A stretch of DNA of 10,134 nt from Ephemerocybe angulata (GCA_013368325.1 JAACJK010000160.1:1-10134); one strand, 5' to 3'. Positions 1 through 7,632 are shown, counted from the stretch's first letter. Translations and numbers: made by a program. The notes: generated by a model from the sequence alone, not told the origin.

Positions 1-30
1 GTTTGTGTCGTGTTCCGGGTGGTTCATGTT

Positions 31-158
31 TTGCGTTGCGTTGCGGTAGCTTGCGTTGATGGCCTTGCGGTATATAACACGCAAGTTACCGCAAATGCCT
101 TGATTGCCGCAAGATTTTCGGTATTTGCGGTGACTTGCGTGAGGTTGCGTGTTTTGCG
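31..158 (+). repeat. Left subterminal TTGCG-motif cluster
   Basis: TTGCG begins at 31, 36, 41, 51, 65, 125, 135, 145 and 154. The longer form TTGCGGT occurs at 41, 65 and 125. The reverse form CGCAA occurs at 80, 90 and 108. Several steps are 5 or 9-10 nt. Two small hairpins result: arms 65-72 and 87-94 (8 bp perfect, 14-nt loop) and arms 107-112 and 125-130 (6 bp, 12-nt loop). The motif predominates in one orientation here and in the opposite orientation at the right end, as expected of subterminal inverted repeats of a DNA transposon. Confidence 0.7.
32..59 (+). repeat. Left arm of imperfect inverted repeat (candidate TIR)
   Basis: These 28 bases match the reverse complement of 6368-6395 at 23 of 28 positions without gaps. 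Both arms share the register TGCG-TTGCG-x-TGCGGTA-xx-TTGCG. Because the arms are built from a short repeated motif, part of the match could arise without common descent. The identical spacing of the motif copies (5, 5, 10) argues that it is a true terminal or subterminal repeat. Confidence 0.5.
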
Positions 159-744
159 TAGGGCTTCTGGGGGAGGACACGGGGGTATAATAGGGTGTTG
201 AGGATGTTCAGTACTCAGTAGATAAGATATAGTGCATCGTTCTTCCAGCCCAGCCTGTCCTTGATCAGCGGAGAGGTTAAATGACTGTGGGAATTGTCTG
301 AGGTGACGCAAAGCGCCGCAACGACATCGTCGATTCTGACTGCCTACCACCACAACAGCGAGCACCGAGGACCACATCCACTCAACCAGCAGATACCCAG
401 TATATCTCGAAAACATTCTTGAGGCTTGGAGAGGGCGCAAGACGGAGGGTTGGGCATGGGCTTGGGGAACAGGATTGATGGCCGGTGGTGACCCTCAATA
501 GGGGCGGGGTGGGCTGTGGTAAGTCGTCCACCTCGAGTATGGCTGGTATATTGGTGTTAACAGGTTTCTAGAGACTGTATCTATACATTATAGACCCAAT
601 ATATGCGCTTTCGCCTACAGACTTTGATTCTTGGAGCGATGTTTGCTGGGCATTATAAGCTTCCGTTCCCGATTAGGCGCCTCGCTCCAAAGATCTCGAC
701 AACCTCTAATAACGCACGTTTTGCCTTACACAGATCATCAAGAC
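159..744. other. Non-coding 5' region of the transposon gene
   Basis: No credible gene is seen in this stretch. The reading frames present are short or overlap the motif cluster, and none has recognisable protein features. A TATAAT-like string lies near 186-191. A polypyrimidine tract ending in CAG at 730-732, preceded by TAATAAC, looks like an intron acceptor just before the likely start codon at 745. A 5'-UTR intron is therefore possible, but no donor could be fixed. Confidence 0.45.
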
Positions 745-3700
745 ATGAAGAGACTCAAAAGGGCGCTTTTTGCCTTCTTTTCGGAGGACGAGCAACAGCA
801 ACAAGCACCGCCAGTGCCCGTTGTGAACCAGCCGCAGTATCAGCACCATCCCATGCAATATCCTCCAATGTACCAACCCGCTGCCCCTCCAGGGCATATA
901 TACGGTCCGTATGCGCAACCACCACCCCATATGATGCTCCATGGGTACCATCCAAGCCAATACATGTCTGTTTCGGCACCGTACATGAATGGTGAGTTCC
1001 AACTTCAGGGCTCAAGCAATGCTAGGCTGATAATCTTCGTTCTGGTGTGTCTAGGTTATGGAAATCCAGGAGTATACAATGTTGGAGTACCTATGGCTTC
1101 GTTTAACCCGCCTGAAGCGACGCAACCACCCAAAATGCCGACCATCGAGACCGTTCAACCCGCCGCAACCAGACAGCGCTTACCCGTGCCCGAACAAGCA
1201 AAAATCGCGAAACCCCCAGCCGCAGACAGTCGCAAAAAGGTGCCGCAAGCTAGGGACGAATCTCAGGCAGCACTAGAGGCAAAGCAGAAGGTTAGCATGG
1301 CATCGGATTCGAGTTCGGACTCAGAAGGAGAACCGGAGGAAGAGGGAATATGTACAGCGGAACCTGGTACGTCTACAGTGCCTACGTCGATATAATGCTC
1401 TAAAATATACTAGGAACTGTCCTATACGACTGGCCGAATGGGAAACGAGTTCGAAAATTCGAAACAGAGGACGAAGCAAAGCCAAATAACGACCAGGCGA
1501 AGTGGCAGTTCCGTTCTTATGGTACAAGCAACTGGAACCGCAAAGCCACCGAATACTCCGTTGCCATTGGAAAAGCGAAGACGAGCAAGTGCCTTGGGGT
1601 TGACGTATGCCCCAATCCGGCCTGTGTACGCCCAGTGAAGCCCAAAACCGATCCCAGCACTCAGGAGAAGCAAATTCACGCCGGCTGCGCCCTATGCGGG
1701 TCCGGTCCACTTGTCCACCATGACTGTGCCGCCAGGTGCCATCGGTATCGTGCAAAGGACATCAAGACTGGTGAAGAATACTTCCGCTGGGAGCACGAAG
1801 GATATCACGACCACCCACGCCCACCCACGAGCCACCTCTCTGTTTCAGAAACTGCTCAACTCGATGCTCAAGTCGTGCGTGGAGGGGCGAATGCAACGGT
1901 TCACGCTCTTCGCACCGGTGATCTGAATCCTGGATCCGTGCCCTTGCCCGACATTGCGCCTGCTCTTGCTAATCCCAGCGCCGCTCGGTACTTCGTCGCC
2001 AAGAGCCAGGCTCGGACTGGAGTTACGAACACAATGCCGAAGAACACTACTGCTGGGGCCACAATAAAACAAATTCTAGGTCTCAATGGCGAGCTCGGGA
2101 GCCGTTTCTAATCTTCTCGCAGCTACACGACCAAGGATTATTCATTTTCCGGACAGCGTTTATGAACTCGGTGCTGGAGGCGACTGTCGATGACTGGGTA
2201 CTCGACAAAGACACTGTTGGCTCTCGACACGGCTTTGTAACGGATGGAAACCATTCTTACTTCAAGGATGGTGTTCTTCTCTCGACATCTGCATTCAGCG
2301 AGACGCTGAAAGCTTGGGTCCCAGTTCTATTTACCCTCGTTTTTTGGTGAAGACGCCGCCCACATCGCCCGCACTTCAAGCATCTGAATGATGCTGTCAT
2401 GGCCAAAGTCCAGCGCGACGGGCTTCCATTCAAAAAGGAATACCTTCTCAATGTACGTCGCCTTGACGTCGCCTTGCTGCAACTGCAACGCATGCACACG
2501 CTAATGCGCTAATGCTTATTTTTGCTATAGGTCATGGACTTCTCGCAAGCTCAGCGGAATGCGCATGCAGAGCTTAGCTCGTCCGGGCATCATTCTGCGT
2601 TATGCTGGATTCAGCCTATGATTGAGGTGAGCATGGATATTAGGTTTTTAAGAGGGTCGAAAAATCTGATATACCCTGCCCAGGACTTCGAGCCATGTTT
2701 TGAGGCACAGAGGTACATGGCTGTTCAATACTCCGTTGAGTCAGCCTGTGGTGCGGGGCACCGATGCACGCAGTACCCCGAGAGGCCAAGGCCATCATGC
2801 ATCCACACTGCGAGTATGCTGCTGCGCTCCAGAAATTACTGAAGATGGACACCTCAATCGGACTAGAGAATACTTCTCAAACCTCGCTGTCATACTTCCC
2901 AACCAGGAGCTACATCCGTCTATTGCTGCTGGTCAAACTCCATGTGCAACGGATGGATGTGAACTGAATGCGGCTCCATCAGCCGTCAACTTCTACTGGC
3001 CGCTAATCTTGACAGTCGGGTCGAACCTTTCAGACGGGAAGCGGCGGGCCCACAACCATCTCCGATTTGACGAAACATTCAAGATTATCTCCCCTGACTC
3101 GGAGATTGTGTATACCCTCGTTGGGCGTATCATTCATAAAAAGGATCACTTCACTGCTGAGCTTATGCTCGGCGGAGTTTCCTACACATACGACGACATG
3201 AACTCGAGGCTGCGTAGAGCTAAAAAGGGCACCCATCCCTTACAAAAGCGGACGACCGATGAATCCTACTACGTCTACCACCGCACCAGCCAGCTGGGAA
3301 AGGTATGTGTTCAAATACATGTGTCCACGGTATACTCTGGTCTTACGCTCTCCTGGCAGACGACTCAGTCCATCCAGAAAATGAAGGACAACTTTCACCA
3401 CTACGAGCGAGTCAGCAGTGTTGGCTCAATTCCAAAACGACCTCTCAGCGTGTCAGACGGCAGCTCTTCTGGGTCGGATATTGAAATGGGGTCTACCCCA
3501 TCCAAATCCAGTCGCTCTGATGGCACGGTTTACGATAACGACTTCAGCTCCGAGGATGAACCACTCATTCACTCAATATTTGAATCCAAGTCTCTCTGGG
3601 ATGACGACATCGATGGACCCACAGAGACCAACACGCCTGGTCCAAGCAACAAGCCGGGCCCAAGCACGAGCTTATCTGACGCTTTGGCTCTTTGGGACAA

Positions 3701-5444
3701 AGTTGCAAAGGCTAAGGCGAAGCCCGCTGCTTCAGTCACAGCTGATATTGCTATTCCATCTTGCGAGACATGTGGGCTAGATGGCGCAGCTGCGTTGTCC
3801 ACGATTCTCTGTCATCTGTGTAAGGTGGTCTGGCATACTTCATGCATGCGCCGGTTTCTTCCAAAAGATCATCTTGACGACATCGACTTTCTGTTCTGCT
3901 GTCCTCAATGCAGGTATGCAATTAACGGTCGCTGGGATCAGTCAATGTACAGTGTATTTCTACCATTTGCAATGACTCACTCACTTACGTGTATTTGATA
4001 TAGGCTTGGTCGCTTCCTCCTGGTCAACGTGCACCAAATCACCAGACTGAACAACCGAAAATCGTATCCAGCGCAGATTATCTCCCGTACTAATGACACG
4101 GTTACTCTGCAGTGGCACAAGTACAATGACTGGCCTCAAAAATCTCCGGTCATGGTGTCAGATACCTTCACACTATCCGTGCAGGAGTGTTATAGTATGC
4201 TCTGGCGAGACGACTTCGCAACAGATTTACCAGTGAGTGTCATTCTTTACTGAGCACTTGCAAATCCGCATATTCATTCTCTTATTTTGAAAGAACTCAT
4301 TGGGCTCAATCGTCTGGCCAATTGTGCTCTATGATATTACAAGCGAAGAGGACGTCGAAGCACTGTGGGAAGCGGACTCACTTGGCATACTCTCTGCTTT
4401 GAAGGATGCTGAGACTGCCATTGTGGAGTTTGTCACTGGTATCCGATACCATCCCATCATGAATGTGCTAATGGAGTGGATGGAAGAGCTCCCGCTCTCC
4501 ACGCCTAAGCGTCACTTCGCTCGAAAAAAGCATCTCCTCCGCTTCCCATCGAAGATGTTTTCAATTCCCCTCTTTCCCGGACATCGAGCAGCTATCGATA
4601 ACTACATCTCGATGACATTTACAGAGCTCTTAGCAGGGAAGGAAGAAGAGCACATCTGTGTCGTAGTCCTTCTGCGACTATTGGTCCTCCGCAAATACCT
4701 CAAGCTCGAGCCGTCCGATGACGCAGAAATATTCGAACTTTCGCGCATTCTCACAGAGAAGGAGTACAGCATGACTACAGAAAACGATATTGCGACTCGA
4801 TCCCGAATCCAACGGCTACTCACCACGCATGAACGGGCATTCTACTGCAACCGAGCCAACCTTCTGGGGAACTCTACGCTCGATCCAACCCCTCAGATCA
4901 CATCATCCACCATCGCATCGGAGGACTGGAGTATGAATACGCACCTCCTCAAAGGGCACTCGCAAATTCAACGCAAAATCGGTGATGTACCAGTGGAGCA
5001 TCCTGCAAACCTCATTCGCATTCTGACTGAGGATGGTTCCCCATACATCATGGGGACATTCGTTCATGATTACAAGGATGATATGGCGTTGTTTGTTCAA
5101 CACCCTATCCCTTGAAGACTCGGCCCCCTCGGGACCCTGCTTTGGGCCCAGAACCATTCCCCTTCAACCCGAACGAGCCGCCAGCTACCCTGAATGGTGA
5201 ATCTACCTTTCGGGTAATACAGCCAAGCAAGCCCGTCCCCTCGACACCCAAGCCGAAGCCAAAGAAGAAGGAACAAGAGAAACTCGCTCACCTTCCGGCC
5301 CCAGTCCCAGTCGCAACTCGCCTCACCAGAAAGGTGACTATGGATCAACGTTTACAGACAGAGAAACGAAGGGGAGAAGGGGAGTCGGACGAAGAATTTA
5401 TTCCTGGCAGTAAAAAGCGAGCCAAGAAGCATCACGTATCGTAG
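745..5444 (+). CDS. Composite transposase: GCM zinc finger, Mutator-like DDE core, USP-like segment, PHD finger (multi-exon, frame slips)
   Basis: The proposed exons are 745-991, 1055-1366, 1414-2452, 2531-2626, 2684-3302, 3360-3913, 4004-4232 and 4294-5444, about 1,400 residues, with GT-AG introns of 47-90 nt. The order is: a Gln/Pro/Tyr-rich disordered N-terminus; an acidic Ser stretch; a GCM-type zinc finger (about residues 210-325); an RNase-H-like transposase core with candidate catalytic Asp codons at 2243 (in VTDGNH) and 2537 (in VMDFSQAQ); a USP-like part (about 2960-3215); a Ser-rich linker; a PHD finger (3762-3911); a possible beta-barrel (4004-4180); a helical region; and a Lys/Arg-rich tail ending GSKKRAKKHHVS. 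The frame slips by one base at about 2097-2099, 2371-2373 and 5109-5111, and by +1 or -2 at the T run 2340-2345. The stretch 2560-2960 could not be read in one frame, and the third catalytic acid was not found. The start at 745 was chosen as the first ATG in frame. It may be two genes. Confidence 0.65.
1500..1823 (+). other. GCM/WRKY-type zinc-finger domain within the transposase gene
   Basis: The translated exon shows a series of metal-ligand candidates in a GCM-like order: Cys246, Cys252, Cys257, Cys278, Cys281, Cys291, Cys295, His318 and His320 (numbering from the ATG at 745). The end of the domain reads GYHDHPRPP, close to the GEHDHPRPE ending of animal GCM (glial cells missing) factors. 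The CLGVDVC string also parallels the GCM CLGV box. GCM and WRKY fingers belong to one superfamily whose members bind DNA in Mutator-type transposases and in transcription factors derived from them. The likely role here is binding the element ends, but that is inference. Confidence 0.7.
2098..2626 (+). other. RNase-H-like (Mutator-type) transposase core, interrupted by frame slips and one intron
   Basis: After the frame slip near 2098 the translation reads FLIFSQLHDQGLFIFRTAF, then VTDGNHSYFKDGVLLSTSAF and AWVPVLFTLVF. After a 78-nt intron (2453-2530) it resumes as NVMDFSQAQRNAHAE. The first Asp on a beta-strand followed by two more hydrophobic strands, and a second Asp in a V-M-D-F-S context, fit the D-D part of Mutator-like DDE transposases. 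The third acidic residue should lie roughly 100 residues on, but there the frame becomes unreadable. A YSVESA string near 2724-2741 recalls the N-x-x-E-S motif downstream of the third acid in related elements (from memory, weak). The core may be internally deleted or mis-sequenced. Confidence 0.55.
2960..3230 (+). other. Segment resembling the C-terminal half of a ubiquitin-specific protease
   Basis: The pattern is WPLIL, then HLRFDETFKI, then YTLVGRIIHKKDHFTAEL, then YTYDDMNSR. USP (peptidase C19) catalytic domains follow the same outline: a P-x-x-L strand, a strand before the catalytic His, Y-x-L-x-x-x-x-x-H-x-x-x-HY/HF, and a closing aromatic-D-D. His 3147-3149 would be the catalytic His and Asp 3192-3197 the acidic pair. 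A Cys box with N-x-C typical of the N-terminal half is not visible upstream, where the reading frame is unclear. It may be a degenerate or inactive papain-fold module. Confidence 0.4.
3762..3911 (+). other. PHD finger (C4HC3) in transposon protein
   Basis: The translation shows CETC, then CHLC, then WHTSC, then CPQC, i.e. C-x2-C ... C-x2-C-x4-H-x2-C ... C-x2-C with a Trp before the His. This is the C4HC3 layout of PHD fingers, which usually bind histone H3 tails. A 90-nt intron (3914-4003) follows immediately. The next exon (GRFLLVNVHQITRLNNRKSY and on to WHKYNDW) has alternating beta-strand hydrophobicity, as in Tudor/PWWP-like barrels. Together they suggest a chromatin-reading module, which could direct integration or silence-avoidance (inference). 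Confidence 0.65.
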
Positions 5445-5944
5445 TATAGCTCTGTCCCCCAAAAGTGCGAATGAATTGTATATTGATGTTTACTGCTGAA
5501 CCTGATGCACTCGCCTCACAAGATTCCATATTCACGATGCTCTAGCTACCTTAAATCTAATGTCAAGTTATCTCCTGAATTCTTTAGGTACTTGTGGAGT
5601 GGGGTGCAAAATGGCGGTTGACTTATCGAACTTTGATGGCGCCGTGCAAGTCTCAATATGGGCACCCACCAACTATTCACTGCACCACAGTTGAACCTGA
5701 TCTCGTCACCTCTCCAAATTTCGTGTAATATACCCAGAATATACCTCTAATGTACTTAGCTTGGTTTTTCCCATTTCCTTTGGGTAGTTTTTGCACGGCG
5801 ATTAGATTCGTGCCCGGCACACTCCATATTGATGGCACCGTGCGACACAATATGGATTGTATACTACAATGAGAGATACAATATACTAATATACTTCCAT
5901 AACTAATGTATTCTAAGGTCCCACCTGTAAAGAAAAACTTTTCA
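5445..5944. other. AT-rich non-coding region downstream of the transposon gene
   Basis: No gene is seen. The stretch holds an imperfect direct repeat, about 28 nt, at 5633-5661 and 5829-5855 (both begin TTGATGGC, then CCGTGC, then CAATATGG). It also has many TATAC/ATATAC strings between 5727 and 5895. It probably contains the 3' UTR and polyadenylation region of the upstream gene. Confidence 0.5.
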
Positions 5945-6043
5945 CGCAAACCCACCGCAAATTGAAGGTCACCTACCGCAAATTCGATGCAAGTCAACGC
6001 AAATAACCGCAAAGTACATGCAGATCACCGCAAGTCAACGCAA
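5945..6043 (-). repeat. Right subterminal array of CGCAA motifs spaced by about 10.5 bp
   Basis: CGCAA begins at 5945, 5956, 5977, 5998, 6008, 6029 and 6039, with none in the opposite orientation. Near-copies fill two gaps: TGCAA at 5988 and TGCAG at 6019. Nearly all steps are 10-11 nt or twice that. The extended form is ACCGCAA at 5954, 5975, 6006 and 6027. The motif is the reverse complement of that in the left cluster. Spacing by one helical turn would put all sites on one DNA face, as in iterons or transposase-binding arrays. Confidence 0.75.
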
Positions 6044-6062
6044 CTTGACGTGTGGGAATCAA

Positions 6063-6347
6063 CTAAGGCTCAACATCAATTCCCTGGTTTGGGGAAGGTG
6101 TTGGGTTCCACTGCCCAAAGTCGTTATGTATGAGGTGGGCCATACCATATATATAAAGGTAGTTCTCATATAGCCCTATTTCATGCTCTAGAGTCTGTGA
6201 TTTGCCCAACAGTCGCTGGAATTGGACCAACTTTGACATATTATCAGGTATTCCATAGGCATCTCCTCGCTTTGTTATTTCTATGCTGGTAGACTGTACT
6301 GACATATGCTGAGTTATATAACTATGTACGTATGCATCCAGGCCCAA
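6063..6347 (-). CDS. Short transposase-like ORF or remnant, unrecognised
   Basis: This is an open frame of 94 codons with an ATG at 6347-6345 and a TAG at 6065-6063. The middle reads LVQFQRLLGKSQTLEHEIGL followed by YENYLYIYGMAHLIHN. It is amphipathic and plausible as protein. It vaguely recalls the helical region found before the H-x-x-x-H part of Tnp2/CACTA-type fungal transposases, where an L-x-x-E-x-x-LY-x-x-Y pattern occurs; this is from memory. It lies between the right motif array and the right inverted-repeat arm, so it would be carried by the same element on the opposite strand from the main gene. It could be a fragment of an older insertion, or chance. No intron or promoter was identified. 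Confidence 0.3.
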   Translation of the reverse strand: MGLDAYVHSYITQHMSVQSTSIEITKRGDAYGIPDNMSKLVQFQRLLGKSQTLEHEIGLYENYLYIYGMAHLIHNDFGQWNPTPSPNQGIDVEP

Positions 6348-6367
6348 AATTTTCAGTTTTCGTATAT

Positions 6368-6395
6368 TTACCGCAAATTACCGCACCGCAACGCA
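6368..6395 (-). repeat. Right arm of imperfect inverted repeat (candidate TIR)
   Basis: This arm pairs with 32-59. On the plus strand it contains CGCAA-type units beginning at 6372, 6382, 6387 and 6392. The steps of 10, 5 and 5 mirror the steps of 5, 5 and 10 for TTGCG at 31, 36, 41 and 51. A weak match continues outward to about 6419. Confidence 0.5.
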
Positions 6396-6419
6396 GAATT
6401 TTTGGCCACCCAACGGAAT

Positions 6420-6772
6420 GGTGCGCAATGGCGGCAGGTAATGTTTTTATGTGCATCGGCACTGTTTTGTAGGCGAACTCGGCGCCGAGGGGAGAAAAGG
6501 ACTTACTCAAAATTCGATGGTGCAGTAATGAGCGCCTGCGTAATGGCGGTGACAAGGTTCATCTTGAGCTTAGAAACAGATTCGCTGAGTTCGCGGATGG
6601 AATGGAATTGCGCTTGACAGGGGTGTGACTCTGTACTTTGTGACTCGAAGCAAATCTATTTATAGGGATAGGCTAAAGTACAAAACATACCGCAAGTTCC
6701 AAGGAAAGACTCACCATCCAATCCAACCCCACTCATCTCAAATACCAGTAACCCCACCCACCCCATTTTGAA
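6420..6772 (+). promoter_or_regulatory. GST upstream region with TATA box and paired TGACTC sites
   Basis: No gene is seen here. A TATA-like box (TATTTATA) lies at 6657-6664, 109 nt before the GST start codon. Two copies of TGACTC, the core shared by bZIP factors of the AP-1/Gcn4 type, lie at 6626-6631 and 6641-6646, just upstream of the TATA. The 5' leader from about 6700 is C/A-rich, as usual for highly expressed fungal genes. A single ACCGCAA occurs at 6690. bZIP control of a GST would fit the stress role of such enzymes, but this is inference. Confidence 0.5.
6657..6664 (+). promoter_or_regulatory. TATA-like box of GST gene
   Basis: TATTTATA lies 109 nt upstream of the GST ATG, a plausible distance for a fungal TATA element with a leader of some tens of bases. 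It was identified by eye only. Confidence 0.45.
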
Positions 6773-7632
6773 ATGGTCCTCACTCTCTTCGGGAACCCGC
6801 AATCCGGATGCACCAAGCGCGTCGCAACCGTGCTATACGAGAAGCAAGTCCCATTCACCTTCGTCGACGTCGACCTGGTCAAGGGCGAACAGTTCACGCC
6901 CGATCACCTGGAGAAACAGCCCTTCGCCAAAGTGCCCTACATCGTGAGCATAACCTATCCCCAACTTCCAATGTTTCATTTGGCATCACGATCCTGACTA
7001 TTCATGTCTCCGAACTTGAAGGACGATGACGGCTTCATCCTGTACGAAAGCCGGGCGATATGCCGATACATCGAAAAGAAGTACCCAGATCAGGGTACTA
7101 AACTCATCCCGACTGACCCCAAAGCGGAGGCTCTTTTTGAGCAGGCCGCTTCTATTGAGCTTTGCAACTTCAACCCCTATGCCACCGGCGCTGTTTATGA
7201 GGCGCTCGTTAAGCCCCGGTACGTCTCGCAAGCTTCAGGTATTCATCTGGCAAAGTTCATACTAATGCTCTGCGCCGGTCAGCTTCCTCGGCCAGCCCAC
7301 TGACCCCCAGGCAGTCGCCTCGCTTCTTGCCAACCTGGGAAGAACCTCGACGTGTACGAGAAGATACTCTCTAAGCAAGTATCTCTCGGGCGACGCCATC
7401 ACACTCGCCGATCTCTTCCACATCCCTCCCGCTGTGGCACTACCGGCTACGGGAAGCACCGCGATTGAATCTAGGCCCAATGTCGCAAGGTGAGTGTAAC
7501 GGATCGAGTCTACATATTACTCACAACATTACTGACGATGATATACTTCGCATCTTATCAAGGTGGTTTAAGGACCTGACGGAGCGGCCGTCGTGGAAGA
7601 AGGTTCTGGAGGAGTTTCGGCCCAAAGCCTGA
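6773..7632 (+). CDS. Glutathione S-transferase, phi-like (four exons)
   Basis: The enzyme conjugates glutathione to electrophiles or reduces peroxides in the cytosol. Exons 6773-6943, 7022-7218, 7283-7489 and 7563-7632 join in frame to 214 residues, the usual GST length. Introns are 78, 64 and 73 nt with GT-AG ends and CTGAC/CTAAT-like branch sites. The N-terminal thioredoxin fold shows SGCTKRV with candidate catalytic Ser11, the cis-proline in VP at residues 54-55, and ESRAI at 66-70 for the glutathione gamma-glutamyl group. The helical C-terminal domain has the GDAITLADLF N-capping box and ends WKKVLEEFRPKA. These N-terminal motifs resemble phi-class or GTT-like enzymes. In exon 3, from about 7342 to 7379, the in-frame residues look foreign, while another frame gives NLDVYEKILS, a normal GST helix. 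A -1 and a -2 base loss in A runs cancel there. The ATG has a good context (GAAATGG). Confidence 0.95.

Larger units (their letters stand above)
13..6419 (+). mobile_element. Candidate DNA transposon with subterminal TTGCG/CGCAA arrays and composite transposase gene
   Basis: The element is inferred from three observations. A transposase-like gene occupies 745-5444. The left end (31-158) is crowded with TTGCG and the right end (5945-6043 and 6368-6396) with its complement CGCAA, so the motif points inward from both sides. An imperfect inverted repeat pairs 32-59 with 6368-6395 (23 of 28 positions by hand). Weaker gapped similarity extends outward: TTCCG-GGTGG at 13-22 against TTCCGTTGGGTGG on the opposite strand at 6406-6418. 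Inverted arrays of a short motif near the ends are known as transposase-binding sites in plant and fungal DNA transposons such as En/Spm and Mutator-like elements. No target-site duplication could be established, and the left end may lie outside the window. The exact boundaries are therefore provisional. Confidence 0.6.

Noticed and set aside
31..158. CRISPR-like array
   Set aside because: The repeated units are 5-7 nt, too short and unevenly spaced, and the genome is eukaryotic. Transposon subterminal repeats explain it.
24..440. Minus-strand 138-codon frame at the left end
   Set aside because: It overlaps the TTGCG motif cluster and is Arg/Gln-rich without domain features. It is best explained as chance openness.
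603..745. Translation start at 631 (TTG) for the transposon gene
   Set aside because: A non-ATG start is unlikely in a fungal nuclear gene. The first in-frame ATG is at 745, and an intron-acceptor-like CAG lies just before it.
1321..1755. Minus-strand 144-codon frame
   Set aside because: It lies opposite the GCM zinc-finger exon, whose Cys/His pattern is clear on the plus strand.
6773..7632. Horizontal transfer of a plant phi-class GST
   Set aside because: The resemblance is at family level only. Fungal-style introns and local base composition give no sign of recent transfer.
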